Of a DNA stretch of 64,000 nucleotides, positions 1-11,401 are shown one piece after another. Each line of letters starts with the position of its first letter. Positions within the stretch are counted from its first letter, which is position 1. The translations under genes and the position numbers were made by a program. The notes beneath the pieces are model-generated. The model did not search any database, had not been told where the DNA came from, and saw only the letters and a program-made list of their open reading frames with translations. The stretch lies in the NCBI RefSeq assembly GCF_020497125.1, contig NC_059073.1, forward strand, positions 21,907,225 to 21,971,224. Direction: 5' to 3'. The DNA comes from Mauremys mutica. Its lineage: Eukaryota > Chordata > Testudines > Geoemydidae.

Positions 1-349
1 CAAAAAACCCCACTGTAGAAATGATATAATCTGCTCTTAAATTCTATAGGTCTCCAGAGTAACTTCTGTAGAACCCCTATTACATTTCTATTGAATTCTA
101 TTCGTTTATTCCCTATTCAGTTCTATTGGATTCCTCCACAGGGGGCTACCTCTGGAGTTCTTTAAACTCTACAGGCCTTGTTCACAATCCCCATTAGATT
201 CCCTCCCATCTAACCCAAGACTGGATGGCTCAGCAAAGGTCTGAGGATCAGGAAGCGTTTGGTAAAAGAGCCATGGAATGGGAGCTTTGCAAGACTGATT
301 CTCTGTCTAGCTTCAGTACTTATTATCCCCCACCACTACCACCACGTTA
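1..349. other. No gene; degenerate T-rich sequence
   Basis: No coding signal is seen. The first 180 bases repeat short variants of CTATAGG, ATTCTAT and CTATTGA, which looks like an old decayed repeat, but I cannot name a family. Confidence 0.4.
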
Positions 350-515
350 CTGTAATATCTGAGCACTTTGCAATCTTCTGTGAGGTAGGGAAGTGCTATT
401 ATCTCCATTTTACAGATGGAGAAAGACTAGCTGACCTGTCCAAGGTCACAGAGGAAGGCTATGGCAGAACTGGAATCAAACCCAGGTTTCACAAATCTCA
501 GGCTTGTACATCCTT
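350..515 (-). repeat. MIR/CORE-SINE fragment
   Basis: The plus strand reads through the complement of a MIR-type core: a phrase meaning 'cattttacagatggagaaa', then 'aaggtcacagaggaagg', then 'ggaatcaaacccagg'. These three blocks appear in this order in amniote CORE-SINEs. The tRNA-like head is missing. Family assignment is from memory of the consensus. Confidence 0.7.
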
Positions 516-2023
516 CCTCTCATTCCTAACCTCCTCAGGAGTGAAACTGAAGGGACAATTCTCTCCTACCTGCCCTTCACGGCTCCCTCCTACACCTCTC
601 TCTCTCTCACTTCCATGGCCCATTTCTTCTCCCGTTGCTCATCTCTCCAGCCTCTACCTTCCAGCCTAGAATTCGGCTGGGCCAACCAGCTTTAAGAAAG
701 CTCCAGGGACAGCCCTCGAGATTTCCACTCCCACTTTCTGCAGTTCTCTCTCCTTCAGAAAATATCAAGTAACCTTCCCAACATCATAGAAGAAGCCAGA
801 ATTAGTGTGCTTGGCCCACTAGATCTTACCCTTCCCTCTGTTCCAATGAATAAATAATAATTAAGAACGTCATTTATTCATGAAAATTAGAAAAATGAAA
901 AATATCCACCTGTTATTCATTTGATTCATCTACCACAGATTAAATGTATATGTCTTAAATATACGGTATATCCTGATGACCTCTTATTTCTATTTTAACT
1001 ATAGGACCCCACAAAAGAAACAGACCCAAGTGCCACTGCTTTAGATTCTTATTTTTAGTTGTCACAAAATCGTTACCTGAGATACAGTGGAATACACTTC
1101 AATCAATACCCGTTAAAGGAATACACCTATTAAAAAAGGCAAAGGTAAATTACAAGAATAACTCAACTTGTAAAAGGAATAAAGCTGCTAGAAGGATACA
1201 CATTTGCACTTTAAATCAAATAAATAAATAAAAAAATAATAATAGTCATATGAAACCCTTCTAAACTAATAATTCATAATGGACAAAACAAAGTTCAGAT
1301 AGATTTTCTGTGAACAAAGGTTAACCATCCAAAAATTTTAAATGTGTACATGATGTTTGAAAATCAGTTTATACCTTTGGGCAGATAGTGTGTATAAACA
1401 TGCATAAAGGCAATGACTAAAATAATATTATAGCTTGAAAGTGCTCAGTAGGTGCGTCTTATCTACAATGTTTTCTGACTGAAAAGCCACAGACATGATT
1501 TGCTGAGTAACCACTGGCCCTCGGGTACCAGAATTGTTCAATAACAAAACATTGAGCATGGTCCAAATCCAGAAGTCTTTGCTCTGGTGAAAGCTTCACT
1601 GAAGTCAGTCAGAGTGTGGCCTGAATAAAGATGCCGGCATTTGATCCCTCTGCACAACTTTTTGCACACACAAAGAAACAGTCACATCTCCGTCACCCTC
1701 AAACAATTCCACTTTCATTAACAGTGGGTCCAGCTTGTGACCCGAGGTGTCCAGCGTAGCCCACACTGAAAATGCTGAGGTCAGGCCAGGCTACAAAAAG
1801 GAGAGGAGATTCCCCCAAAACTGGTGGTTAACACTGTAGTTATATTCACCAACCAATCACAAACTGTGCTCCTGATCCCCCCCCCACTGGTTATCAAGAA
1901 GCTGAAAACCGAAATCACACAGCCCCCTTTCTTTCATTCCAGTTTCTGGCTCCCAATCAGCAGAGAGGTCCAGTAATGTGAGAAGTTACTTAAAACTCTA
2001 CTCACTATACAAAATGTTCTTCT
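516..2023. other. Single-copy AT-rich sequence, no gene seen
   Basis: Short CT-rich stretch at about 591-612, then AT-rich DNA with many stops in all frames. No recognised repeat, RNA gene or exon. A run of C is present near 1878-1886. Confidence 0.5.
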
Positions 2024-2072
2024 AAGAACATAAGAACGGCCGTACTGGGTCAGACCAAAGGGCCAGCCACAT
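2024..2072 (-). mobile_element. CR1 3' tail fragment (TTCTTATG-tail family)
   Basis: About 50 bases begin with the complement of the octamer tail (aagaacataagaac) and continue 'ggccgtactgggtcagacc', the extreme 3' end of the CR1 family also seen at 16044, 40156, 19841 and 61561. It is truncated to the tail, typical of 5'-truncated CR1 inserts. Confidence 0.8.
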
Positions 2073-2866
2073 TACCAGATCAATACTAGTTTGGATCTTA
2101 CCCAAAATACCATGCTGCCAGCCAATCCTTTAGTATCTAAAACCAAAGGTTTATTATAAAAGAAAATATAAGAACAAGAAGAGAGTTGTTAAATGGTCAA
2201 AGCAATCAGATACATACATATGACTTCAGAGTCCATATATCAGATTTTTAGCAGCATTGGTGAGTTTGCTGGCTTGTAAAATTCCTCTGAAACACTTTCA
2301 AAGCTTGGATGAGTCTATCAGCCCTTTGTTCAAACTTCAGTTTGTAGAGAAGGTACTCCAGAGGTGAGAAGCAGGACTGAAGACAAAATGGAGGTGATGT
2401 AGTTGCCTTTTTATATTCTCTGCCATGTGGCTTGTACATCCTTTGTCCCAAACACAAACTCACAGCACATGGACATGGAAAAGGTACTTGGAGTCCCTGA
2501 TTCATAGGCATGTCCCTACATATCCTGCTGGCTCAAAGCATAGCCCCTGGCTTCTCTCAATGAGTTAGTTGTACAGCTGATTGCCCTTGATGGGCCATCG
2601 TGTAGGCTGGATAGTGCTGATGCCAATCTGTCTGGGGGTGTCACCCAGATATACATCACAAGTTTGAGATACAAATATTCCACACATATTTATAACTCGT
2701 GATACAAAATTGATACATACATATAAACAAGCTTATCATATTTAGAAAATCAGAACTTTTCTACTGACACCTTACATGGCATATCTCATATAAGATTCAT
2801 TGCAACTTTGTAATATTGGTATCAATAATATTATAAATGGTCACCTGTATTCCATACAGCATCACA
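2073..2866 (-). mobile_element. LTR fragment of an endogenous retrovirus-like element
   Basis: The right edge ends in ATCACA, so in the minus orientation the element starts TGTGAT like the LTR at 3776. The complement of a polyadenylation signal region (tttattataaaag) lies near 2150. The left edge is not resolved and no target duplication was found. No internal retroviral genes are present. The 87-codon minus-strand frame inside it is a chance frame. Confidence 0.55.
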
Positions 2867-3770
2867 CAATTCACAAGTACCTTTCTTGTTTTTAAAAGTC
2901 TTCATGGACTTACTCTACATACAGATGACTTCCTTGTGGAGAAAGGGTCTTAAAGAAAGGAGAGCTGATTCACTCATGCCTGAGAAATACTTAACCTGAG
3001 AGCGAGGTGGACATTGGCCAGCTGGTTACAGCTCCCTGATTCTCTGGGCAGGTCTGCACTAACACCAGCTCTGGTAAAAATTACAGTAGCCTTAAGGGCC
3101 TCACTGTAATTTATACTAACAACATGTAGTCCCATCTGATGATTGTCATAGTGTAGTGGCGATCTGTGCCACCCATACTCCACCTGTCCTGTCCCCATGC
3201 TCACTTCCTCCCCAGACACACCCACTCAGAATATTGCCGAGACTCTGTCTCCAAGTCCTCAGAGTGAGTAGCAGGCTGGTTGAGTTGCCAGAGTCAGCCA
3301 GTTAAGGGAAATATGATCGCAAGCACTAAGAGAGCATATTACAAGAGCCCATGGGAAGGCCAGTACGTTAATTGCACCTAAGTCAAAGCAGTTGTATCAA
3401 TGGACTCAGGGATCTCAAAAGTATGGAGGAGTCTTTAAGAGAATGGAATAAAAGGAGGGAAACATGAAGGCTGAAATTGTGGAGGAGAAGGTTAGTGTCT
3501 AAAAGTAGGGATGGTGCTTTTGGGGGGATGAGTCTAGAGGAAGTACTTGTGGCAGGTGAGGCAGAACCCCATGGAAGTTCTCCCATTAGTTAGTGAACCG
3601 AGAGGGAGTCATTGGTTACATTAGCAAATAAATCAGAATGTCTCTGGGAAAAGAATTACCACATAGCTTCTGAGGATCGTGTGTTGCTACTCCAGAACAG
3701 ACAGACTGGATCAATTTTGAATTGAACGCTGCCTATTCTTTTGCACAGAAAATGTTCTCTTGTTTTCTAT
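2867..3770. other. Single-copy sequence, no gene seen
   Basis: No recognised repeat or exon. Two open frames of 67-83 codons on the minus strand show no family resemblance. Confidence 0.4.
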
Positions 3771-3775
3771 GGCAT
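3771..3775. repeat. 5-bp target duplication (left)
   Basis: GGCAT here is repeated exactly at 4919-4923, flanking the solo LTR. Confidence 0.85.
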
Positions 3776-4222
3776 TGTGATGATGCACTCCATAATGTTT
3801 TATAAAAATATGCTTATAAGTGTGAATATGATGTAACTAGAATATGCTTTATGCAAAAGGTCTCTTGTAAGGTATCATTACAAAGCTTATGATCTACTGA
3901 GTGTGTTCATCCTATTTGTTTGCATGTATTATTTCTATGTCTGGAGTTAGGAGAAAAAGATATAAACTTGTATTACTGATGTAGGCATATTAAATGGAAG
4001 CCATTAAGGGTGCTTCAGAATCAATGACCTGTAAATAGCTCTGTTTACTTGCAAACCTTCCTGGGTACGTGTGGGCCAGCCCTGGAAGAATGAAGGCTGG
4101 GGTCTCACAGGACATGTAAACATGTCACCTGATACTGGAATCCATCTAAAACCTGCTGCTTTTCCATTTAGAAGGAGGGTGGGGACCCAGAGAGACAAAA
4201 GATTCCTGCCTTATGCCAATGC

Positions 4223-4230
4223 TATAAAAG
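4223..4230 (+). promoter_or_regulatory. LTR TATA box
   Basis: TATAAAAG within the solo LTR, about 290 bases upstream of the stronger polyadenylation signal at 4514. Its use in vivo is not known. Confidence 0.5.
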
Positions 4231-4513
4231 GGGGTGGAAGAGAATAAAGGGGGCTGCCAGTCATGAGAACACCCCTGCTTTCCACCTAAGATGTCTAGGA
4301 CTGTACCAGGGGAAAGGATTGGGCCCAGACTAGGAAGGAGTCTAGTCTGTGAAAGAAGCTTATTGGAACATCTCTGAGTGAGAGATTTTACCTGTAAACA
4401 GTTTCTTAATGTATTAGGCTTAGACTTGCATGCTTTTGCTTTATTTTGCTTGGTGACTTATTTTGTTCTGTCTGTTATTACTTTAAACCACTTAAATCCT
4501 ACTTTTTATTCTC

Positions 4514-4519
4514 AATAAA
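4514..4519 (+). terminator. LTR polyadenylation signal
   Basis: AATAAA followed by T/G-rich sequence, in the expected place for the R region of this LTR. Confidence 0.5.
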
Positions 4520-4918
4520 AACACTTTTGTTTATTATTGAAGCAAGAGTAAGTGATTAATACCTGGGGGAACAAACAGCTGTGCATTTCTCTCTATCAGT
4601 TTATAGAGGGCGAACAATTTATGAGCTTACCCTGTATGTGGTTTATACAGAGTAAAACAGATTTATTTGGAGTTTGGATCCCGTTGGGAGCTGGGTGTCT
4701 GGGTGCTGGAGAAGGTAGCCTACTGAGCAGTTTTTGGTTAAAATCTGCAGCTGTGGGGGCGTGGACCAGACCTGGGTCTGTGTTGCAGCAGGCCAGAGTG
4801 TCAGGCTCAATAAGACAGGGTTCTGGAGTCCCAAGCTGGCAGGGAAAACGGGCTCAGAGGTAACTTCAGCACATCAGGTGACAGTCCCAAGGGGGTCTCT
4901 GTGATTGAACCCGTCACA

Positions 4919-4923
4919 GGCAT
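4919..4923. repeat. 5-bp target duplication (right)
   Basis: GGCAT, identical to 3771-3775. Confidence 0.85.
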
Positions 4924-6157
4924 AGCTTTAGTTTTCCTTTCTTTTAAAATCTTATCTTAAGATTGATGTCTTGGCATGAAAAGCTAGATCACTATATCAT
5001 TGCCAAAATGACCATAATGGTGTTGACTTTCTGTTACTAGTAGCCCTTCAGCCCTACTAGCAATGGCGATGCAATTCTGTATAGTAGTTCCAGAGACTGC
5101 ATTCAGACTATTCACGTGAGTAAAGTTCTAGGTTGGCAGAATCAGGAACAATGCTATTAACACTTCACATTTCTATGGTTGCTTCAGGGGGGTTTAACAT
5201 GTAATAATTCAGGCTTTCTATACACCTCTAAAGTAATTCAAAAAATATAATACTTCATCCACCCTGGAGATGACACCAGTAAGGTAAAATGTCACTGCAA
5301 ATGTCACTTTGCAAAGAAGACTACACAATATTTTAAAGACAAGAAGTAAAGAAGCTATATCCAGTTGAACCAGCAAATGGGATTTAGGTAAGTAGAATAT
5401 ATGCATGATTTGAAATGTGGTGGAGACATCAGGCTTAGCTCCCATACGCTTACAAATCACTCAGGAAAAGCTGTCAGCATCTTTGTTTAAAGTTTTGTTT
5501 GAAAGAGTAATGCCTTGTTTTGACTTATACCCTATTTTCTGATTATTGTGAGCTCATAGCAGCATCTGACAAACTTACAATGAAGATCCAAGACCAAATG
5601 TTCAGAGACCATGTGTAAAATGATGTAAGTTAGATTCCCTTCCACTGATGTAAAGTCCTTTATGGTCAGAAATATTCCCATATACCTACTTACCCTCCTG
5701 CTACCAACATGCAAGGGAGTGTAAAGTGATGTAATTTTCATGCCAAAGATCTAGAAGAAGGTGGACGTTAAAGCAGGGTGGGAGCATCTTTAATATGCAA
5801 CTTCTTACACCCCCTATTACCTTCTCAGGGTGCAATTTCAATCTGCTTGGCCTTCACTGTGCAGTGGTGGGGGCATAAGTGAGTTCAACAAAGTCTAAAT
5901 GACTAAAAGGGAATCTGAAATCAGCAGCAAGGAATCAGACTTACACATCACCTCTGAATTTTGTCCTGGCAGTGTCTAACTTGAACTTTCAGCACTGAAT
6001 AGCTGGAAAGCATACAACTAAATAGCCATTAAGAGTAATAGAAGTCATTTTATTTCATTTGTTTATAAAAGTTACCACAAGCATCCTGCACACACACACA
6101 CCTTGTCCTTGGGTGCCCTAGTTATATTCCGCTGTGTGAAGGAAAAAAACACTGATA
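4924..6157. other. Single-copy sequence, no gene seen
   Basis: No recognised repeat apart from a short CA run at about 6091-6102. Open frames of 69-80 codons on the minus strand have no recognisable content. Confidence 0.4.
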
Positions 6158-6940
6158 TGGTGTCAGAGTCTACCCCCACTTGAAACTGGGCGGTTTCAAA
6201 GTGAGGACCCGCATGTCTTCCCCCCACCCCAAAATCCTAGGGTAGGTCTCCCCTTCGGCTGCCACCACCCGGTCAATTCCGTGGGCCGGGACACCCCTGT
6301 TTCCCCCCTTGGGAACACAGATCAATTCACAGAGGAGGAACCTCCCCCCCCTCTTCCCTCTCTCCAGCCTGCTCTGGAGACAGAGTTGCCTGGATTCAAA
6401 TGCCTTGAATCTCTACACACAGGGAAGCAGCCCACTTCCCCCTCCCCTTCCCCTGAATTTCCCCAAGGGAAGGAATTAACCAAGTCCAAAGAAAAGAAAA
6501 GAATTTATTAAGAGAACAAAAGAAAATACAGAATCTCTATGAATCCAAGCTGGGCACTCATAGGGTATAACCTTGCTAAGTTCTGGAGAGAATCCTCCCT
6601 CTTTCCCTTTTCTCAGTAAAAGCAATATCAGCAAACAGGAATAAAGCATTTCCTTTAGCAAACACACAATTGTAAATATAGAAATCAAATCATAAGACTA
6701 ATTCGCCTTTCTAATTAATACTCACTATTAATTAGTAGAAACTACTCCAGGAGAACTTGGAGACATGACTGTCTTCTGTTAAATCCAAAACCAGTTCTCA
6801 CACAGACAAAGGCTTCCCTCCACAGAGATTTGAAATTATCTCATCTCTGATTGGTCCTTTGGTCAGGTGGTCACCAGGTACTACATGTTAACCCTTTACA
6901 GGTAAAACAGACCTTAACCCTTAACTATCTGTTTATGACA
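6158..6940 (-). mobile_element. LTR, minus orientation
   Basis: Read on the minus strand it starts TGTCATAAACAGATAG and ends CTGACACCA, matching my memory of an abundant turtle LTR family. The left part on the plus strand is C-rich, the middle A-rich with 'aagaatttattaag' (the complement of a polyadenylation region, near 6500). I could not prove a target duplication and no internal genes flank it, so it is probably a solo LTR. Confidence 0.65.
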
Positions 6941-7328
6941 TATGGCTCCTGAACAAGTCAGTGTAAGATGTATATTATGCCACTTGAATGAACCAGAATG
7001 GGAGAAGAAAAGGTTTGTACTGACCCAATCTTTTTTAAAAGCTCTGAAATGTTCAGCTGTGGCGTATGTTTGTTTGTATAAAACTTAATTCAGGCCAATA
7101 AAGGAACCAGAAGTGTCAAAAATATGGCACTCAGATACTAAAACAAGGGTGGGATAAATATAGATTTGAAAGATTGGAAGGACAGATAGGAAGACAAGCT
7201 GTTCTTTAGGTATTTCTGGCAAGCACTAGATATGGACATGCCAGAAGTCTTGTGCGAAAGTCTGTTCTAGTGAAATTATCAGCCTAGTTCTGCAGACTCA
7301 AGAGGTTCAGGCGTACTTTAGAAAAGAA
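6941..7328. other. Single-copy sequence, no gene seen
   Basis: No repeat or coding signal recognised. Confidence 0.35.
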
Positions 7329-7545
7329 CAGAGGCAGCCTGGGTGGGACACTGAACTGGGACTCAGGAGACCTGGATTTCATTTCCAGCTTTGATTCTGA
7401 CCTGCTACATGATTTTGGACACGTCACTTCACCTCTGTTTCTCTTACCATCCTTTGTCTGTCTTATCTATTTAAGCTGCAAGTTCTTTCAGAAAAGGACA
7501 GTCTCTTACTACGCACAATGGGAGCCAGATCTCAACAGGGGCCTG
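7329..7545 (+). repeat. MIR/CORE-SINE copy
   Basis: Head remnant 'actgggactcaggagacc', core remnant 'gacacgtcacttcacctctg' and the 3' phrase resembling 'aagctgcaagttcttt...ggacagtctcttact' appear in MIR order. The A box is mutated. It is an old copy and not a tRNA gene. Confidence 0.75.
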
Positions 7546-10319
7546 TGAGTGCTACGTATTCTGATTACGTAGCCAGAATGAAACTAAATTCTGAGCCTTC
7601 TGAAATGTTTCCGATCCCTAGCTCATGAGTCTGTTCGCATGCTCCTGTGAAAGATGCATGTTCTACCACACAGCCAAAAGCAATAAAGGAATTGAACCAC
7701 CATTAACCAGCCAGGCAAGCATGAATATAAATGTGGGGTTAATGAAAAAAGGAACAGCAGATGCCCTAGGAACGTCTGTAAAACTGTTTCTATTCTGCAG
7801 GCACAACATAAGCAAAGTGTGGCAAGGTGATAATGAAGTTAAAAGAGCTACCTGACACAGGAACAAGGGAAATATACACGGGCATCAAATTCCAGGAAAG
7901 GGAGAAAATTCTATTGCATTGGTTGGCCAAAAATCAGTGGGAACATTTCATTAGAGCCTGCCAAAATGCCGAGCTAATGCTGCAGCAGAAAAGTAAACAG
8001 TTTACATAGTATTGGCAGTCCAGAGCTGAAGAAAAGAAGCTTAGTTAGTCAGGATTAGACCCGGTCACAGATCAGTGATTAATGGATGGTGGAATTACAA
8101 ATGCAATCATACACCTGCGTAGCACAGCCAAAAAGATTGATTGCCAAACGGCCTGTGAGAAATTAGAGGAAGGGGGGGAGAAAATGTTTCAATGTGACAT
8201 TTTCATTCCAACAGAGGAGAGAGTGATTTCTGAATTTCACCTATTGGGGGACATCCGTAGGCAGAAAAAATGAGCTATCAGCAATTTAATAACTCTGTCA
8301 TTAGTGCCTGTTGTATCGGATAGAGCCTTATTATTATTCTCTTCTTACAGATAGTATCTTCTTCCTAGTCTCTCTTCTGCGTGTGCATGAATGATGAAAG
8401 CCCTGACTTAAAACCTTTAGTAACAAGAATTTAACAACAAGAACGGGTGAAACTTGACTTGAACAGTGAAGAATGATGGAGTTAGCTCCTGTTTAAGCAG
8501 CCGGCAGGTTCAAACATGTCATTTTAAAAACAATTGGAGGCATAGCTTGCATACCCAAAGTCCTATGAATAGCTTTATCCTGATTCAGATTCTGACAAAA
8601 CTTAGCCTAATAAGCCTTAGCCTTAATTAGAATGCCACAGTGACAGGCCTGACGTTTCAGATGGGCTTGTTACTGAATTTAACAGCATATTCACTGAAAA
8701 AATGCCATTAGGGAATGTCTTTAAATAGCACCTCCGCATGCTATTCTTGTCTTTCAGAGAAGAGTATGTCTTTAAATAGTCCATAGAACTTTGGGCAATT
8801 GTAAGATTACCTAGATTTTCATGGGAGACGAAAGTACCATTGATCTATTCCCTCTGGGTGTAATTCACCCCTGTACAGATAGTCACACATCTTGGCCAGC
8901 CCCCCTTTAATCCCACTTAAACAGGACTGGATTAAGCCATAGGCCATACAAGTCCATGCTTGGCTTCTAGAGTCATAGGATGGCTTCAGAATCTCAGCTT
9001 TTGTTACAAAAAAATATTATGTTTCTAGCCGTCTTGGTTGCACAGAAAATCTCACTAATGGGAAGCAAGTGTAACTGATGCAGTTATGCCTGTCTGAGTC
9101 TGCAGACAGGCTGAAACAATAGCTCAGAGATGTGAAACCCCCGCTTGTCCCTCCATACCATTTAACTCTGACCACCTGCTGCTCTGGAGGGTCGCACCCG
9201 CACCTTACCAAGCAAGGAGCTTTATGTACTGGGCCTTCATTGCAGCCAGCCAGCCAGCCAGAGGGGTGGATGGAGGCTGAGTCCTCCTTCCTCCAGGATA
9301 GACCCTAACCTGCCGGAAGACATAGCATGGGAGGAAGGAGGCCCAGCCTGCCCAAAGAGGACTGGTGGGTTGAGCCTCCCATCTGCTCACTAAACAGCTC
9401 TTGGGTGGAGAAGGGCAGGAAGGGGGAGGGTGCCACTTCCACTCTAAGGAGAGGTAGAGTGAGACCATGGGGAGTCAGCCATGGTACAAGGGATGGGGCC
9501 CAAGAGTTGGTGGGACTTTGCCCCTGGATTGCCTTAATGCAGCCTTGCACTTAAGCCCTATTTTGAAGATGTTAGTGGTATTTAAGTAGATCATAGGCCA
9601 TGTGCTTACCTTCTGCACAGGCCTGAATTTCACCCTCTGATTAGAATACAGAAAAACTTCTATTCTGGAAAAATCTCATGCATTTTTCTGCATGGATGAA
9701 GAAAAATCCAACAAATGTTCCTATTGGCAGAGAAGGCCAGAAAACATATGGACCCTGTTCCACATGTCATTCCATTCCACACACGCAGCTTCTAACCATT
9801 AGGGATGGGCCAACTTCAAAGAATGATTCAAGCTGGGGGTGCTGTTTCACCAGCCAGGGAAGGGAAGCAAATACCATACCCAGGCCATGTTAAAGGCTCT
9901 CACCTCAGGGCACAATTTATGGTCTGAACACAAAAGTCATGACTCAGAGTAAAGCAACTCAACTGACAAATGCTGGCTACATTCCCCTGAGACTTTTCCC
10001 TTGCCTCTGCCAGCCAGGGGGAAAGAGGACACATGCTTTTATTCTAGTCCCTGGGCCCACTTTCCTCCTCTTTATGTGTCCCGCCCAGCCACAAGACTTC
10101 TCTTCATCTTGTACCACACACCTCTCCACAAGAGATTTGAAGCCATGCTAGCCGTAGAAGAGAATTTTAACTTGAGTGAGGCCAGCAGCATTCTAACGAG
10201 GCCTTTGAAACAGTGCCATGGGCGCACCTTCCAATACAGCTCCCGTGGCTGAGATGGAAGAGATGACTGAGTGACATCTAAGGCCACTGTTGATACCAGA
10301 AACCTCAGTCTCTTGTAGC
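7546..10319. other. Long single-copy stretch, no gene seen
   Basis: About 2.8 kb without a recognised element. A short GCCA run lies at about 9245-9260, and a G/C-rich patch at 9240-9500 has overlapping frames of 64-87 codons on both strands, which is expected of GC-rich DNA and not evidence of a gene. Confidence 0.4.
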
Positions 10320-10324
10320 ACAGG

Positions 10325-11396
10325 TGTGACCCAGAGGGCACACCTTAACATAATTCACCACAGGCCTGACACCCACATAACCCCAACACACTGTTGTCAG
10401 AATCTGTCTCTAATAGGTGCCACTAAGGTATCTCATGCAAACTGGTAACATGCTGGTTATTCATATTATTATGTGATTTATATATGGGCCCTGTATGAAG
10501 ATTATAGCTATGCGATGGAAATATGTTCTTTAATGTGGTTTGTGTATAAACTCAACCTATCCTAGACAAAGGAATGTGGTCTTGCCTGTTTTTCTGTGTC
10601 CAGTGTACACTGAGCCAGGTAACACCTCAGAGGACAATGAAAAGTACATATACACAAAAGGTAAAGAAAGTCATCAAGCTAAACGAGCAGGGGGAAGACC
10701 ACTTAACGATTACAGCAGGGGATAGAGCTTGCACTCCCAGGAAGCCTTCCTGGATCTTGAAACAAGGACAATAGACTTTGGTAAATATAAGCAAAGAAAG
10801 AAAGCCACTTTGGCATCCATCAGCTGGGCGATCCAAGAGGCCAGAGTTCTTGTAATGTGAGAAAGGTGGCTCCTTCGGCCAAAGGGTTTAATGTCTCTGG
10901 GAATTGACTATAGGTGAGAAAGCTGCTTAGATAAAGATTGTAACTTGCTGATGTTAAGTTTTTGTCACTAGAAAGTGTGTTTTGTTTTACTTGTGTCCAC
11001 ACCTGTGTCTTCTACTCTTACAATCACTTAAACCTCTGCTCTTTGTTAGTAAGATTATTCTTGTTTTATTACAAAACCATCTCTGTGCTGTGTATTAAAC
11101 AGAGGTGTGGGTCTTCAGCTAAACTGTGTGTGCTCTGTCTCTGAGAGAGTCTAGTGAGAGGGGCTGGACACTTCAGAGGAGATGGTTTTGGGGAGACTCA
11201 GGACTGGAAGGGTTGTTGGTGTCACCCTGAACGAAGTAACCAGGCTGGGGAAGTCAGGGTGAGGACATTGTGCTGTGAACAGGCTGCTGGTGTCAGGGCT
11301 CTGAGCCAAAGGTACAAAGCACAGAAGCACCCAGGGTTACAGGGCAGGTGGTGACAGAACCCCTTACTAGTCTGGGATAAACCCCAAAGCATCACA
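10325..11396 (+). mobile_element. Probable solo LTR, older relative of the 3776 family
   Basis: Candidate ends TGTGAC at 10325 and ATCACA at 11396 are inverted. The flanks are ACAGG (10320-10324) and ACAAG (11397-11401), a 4-of-5 match for a target duplication. The 3' part (gtgtgttttgttttacttgtg, cacttaaacctctgctct) resembles the distal part of the 3776 LTR. No internal retroviral gene is present. Left boundary is tentative: TGTTGTCAG at about 10392 is an alternative start. Confidence 0.55.
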
Positions 11397-11401
11397 ACAA
11401 G

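Larger units (their letters stand above)
3776..4918 (+). mobile_element. Solo LTR of an endogenous retrovirus-like element
   Basis: An 1143-bp LTR with short inverted ends, TGTGATG at the left and CGTCACA at the right, flanked by an exact 5-bp duplication GGCAT. A TATA box (TATAAAAG, 4223-4230) and polyadenylation signals (AATAAA at 4243-4248 and 4514-4519) are in LTR order, giving plus orientation. There is no primer-binding site followed by gag or pol, so this is a solo LTR left by recombination between two LTRs. The LTR at 43519-44855 belongs to the same family and lies in the opposite orientation: both share the segment around 'ttgttctgtctgtta' and 'gggcgaacaatttatgag'. Confidence 0.9.

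Noticed and set aside
259..669. 136-codon plus-strand frame
   Set aside because: Runs through a minus-strand MIR and a CT-rich stretch; no family match.
2248..2511. 87-codon minus-strand frame
   Set aside because: Inside an LTR, no similarity to any gene.
3776..4918. Part of a complete provirus
   Set aside because: Exact 5-bp duplications flank the single LTR, so there is no internal region.
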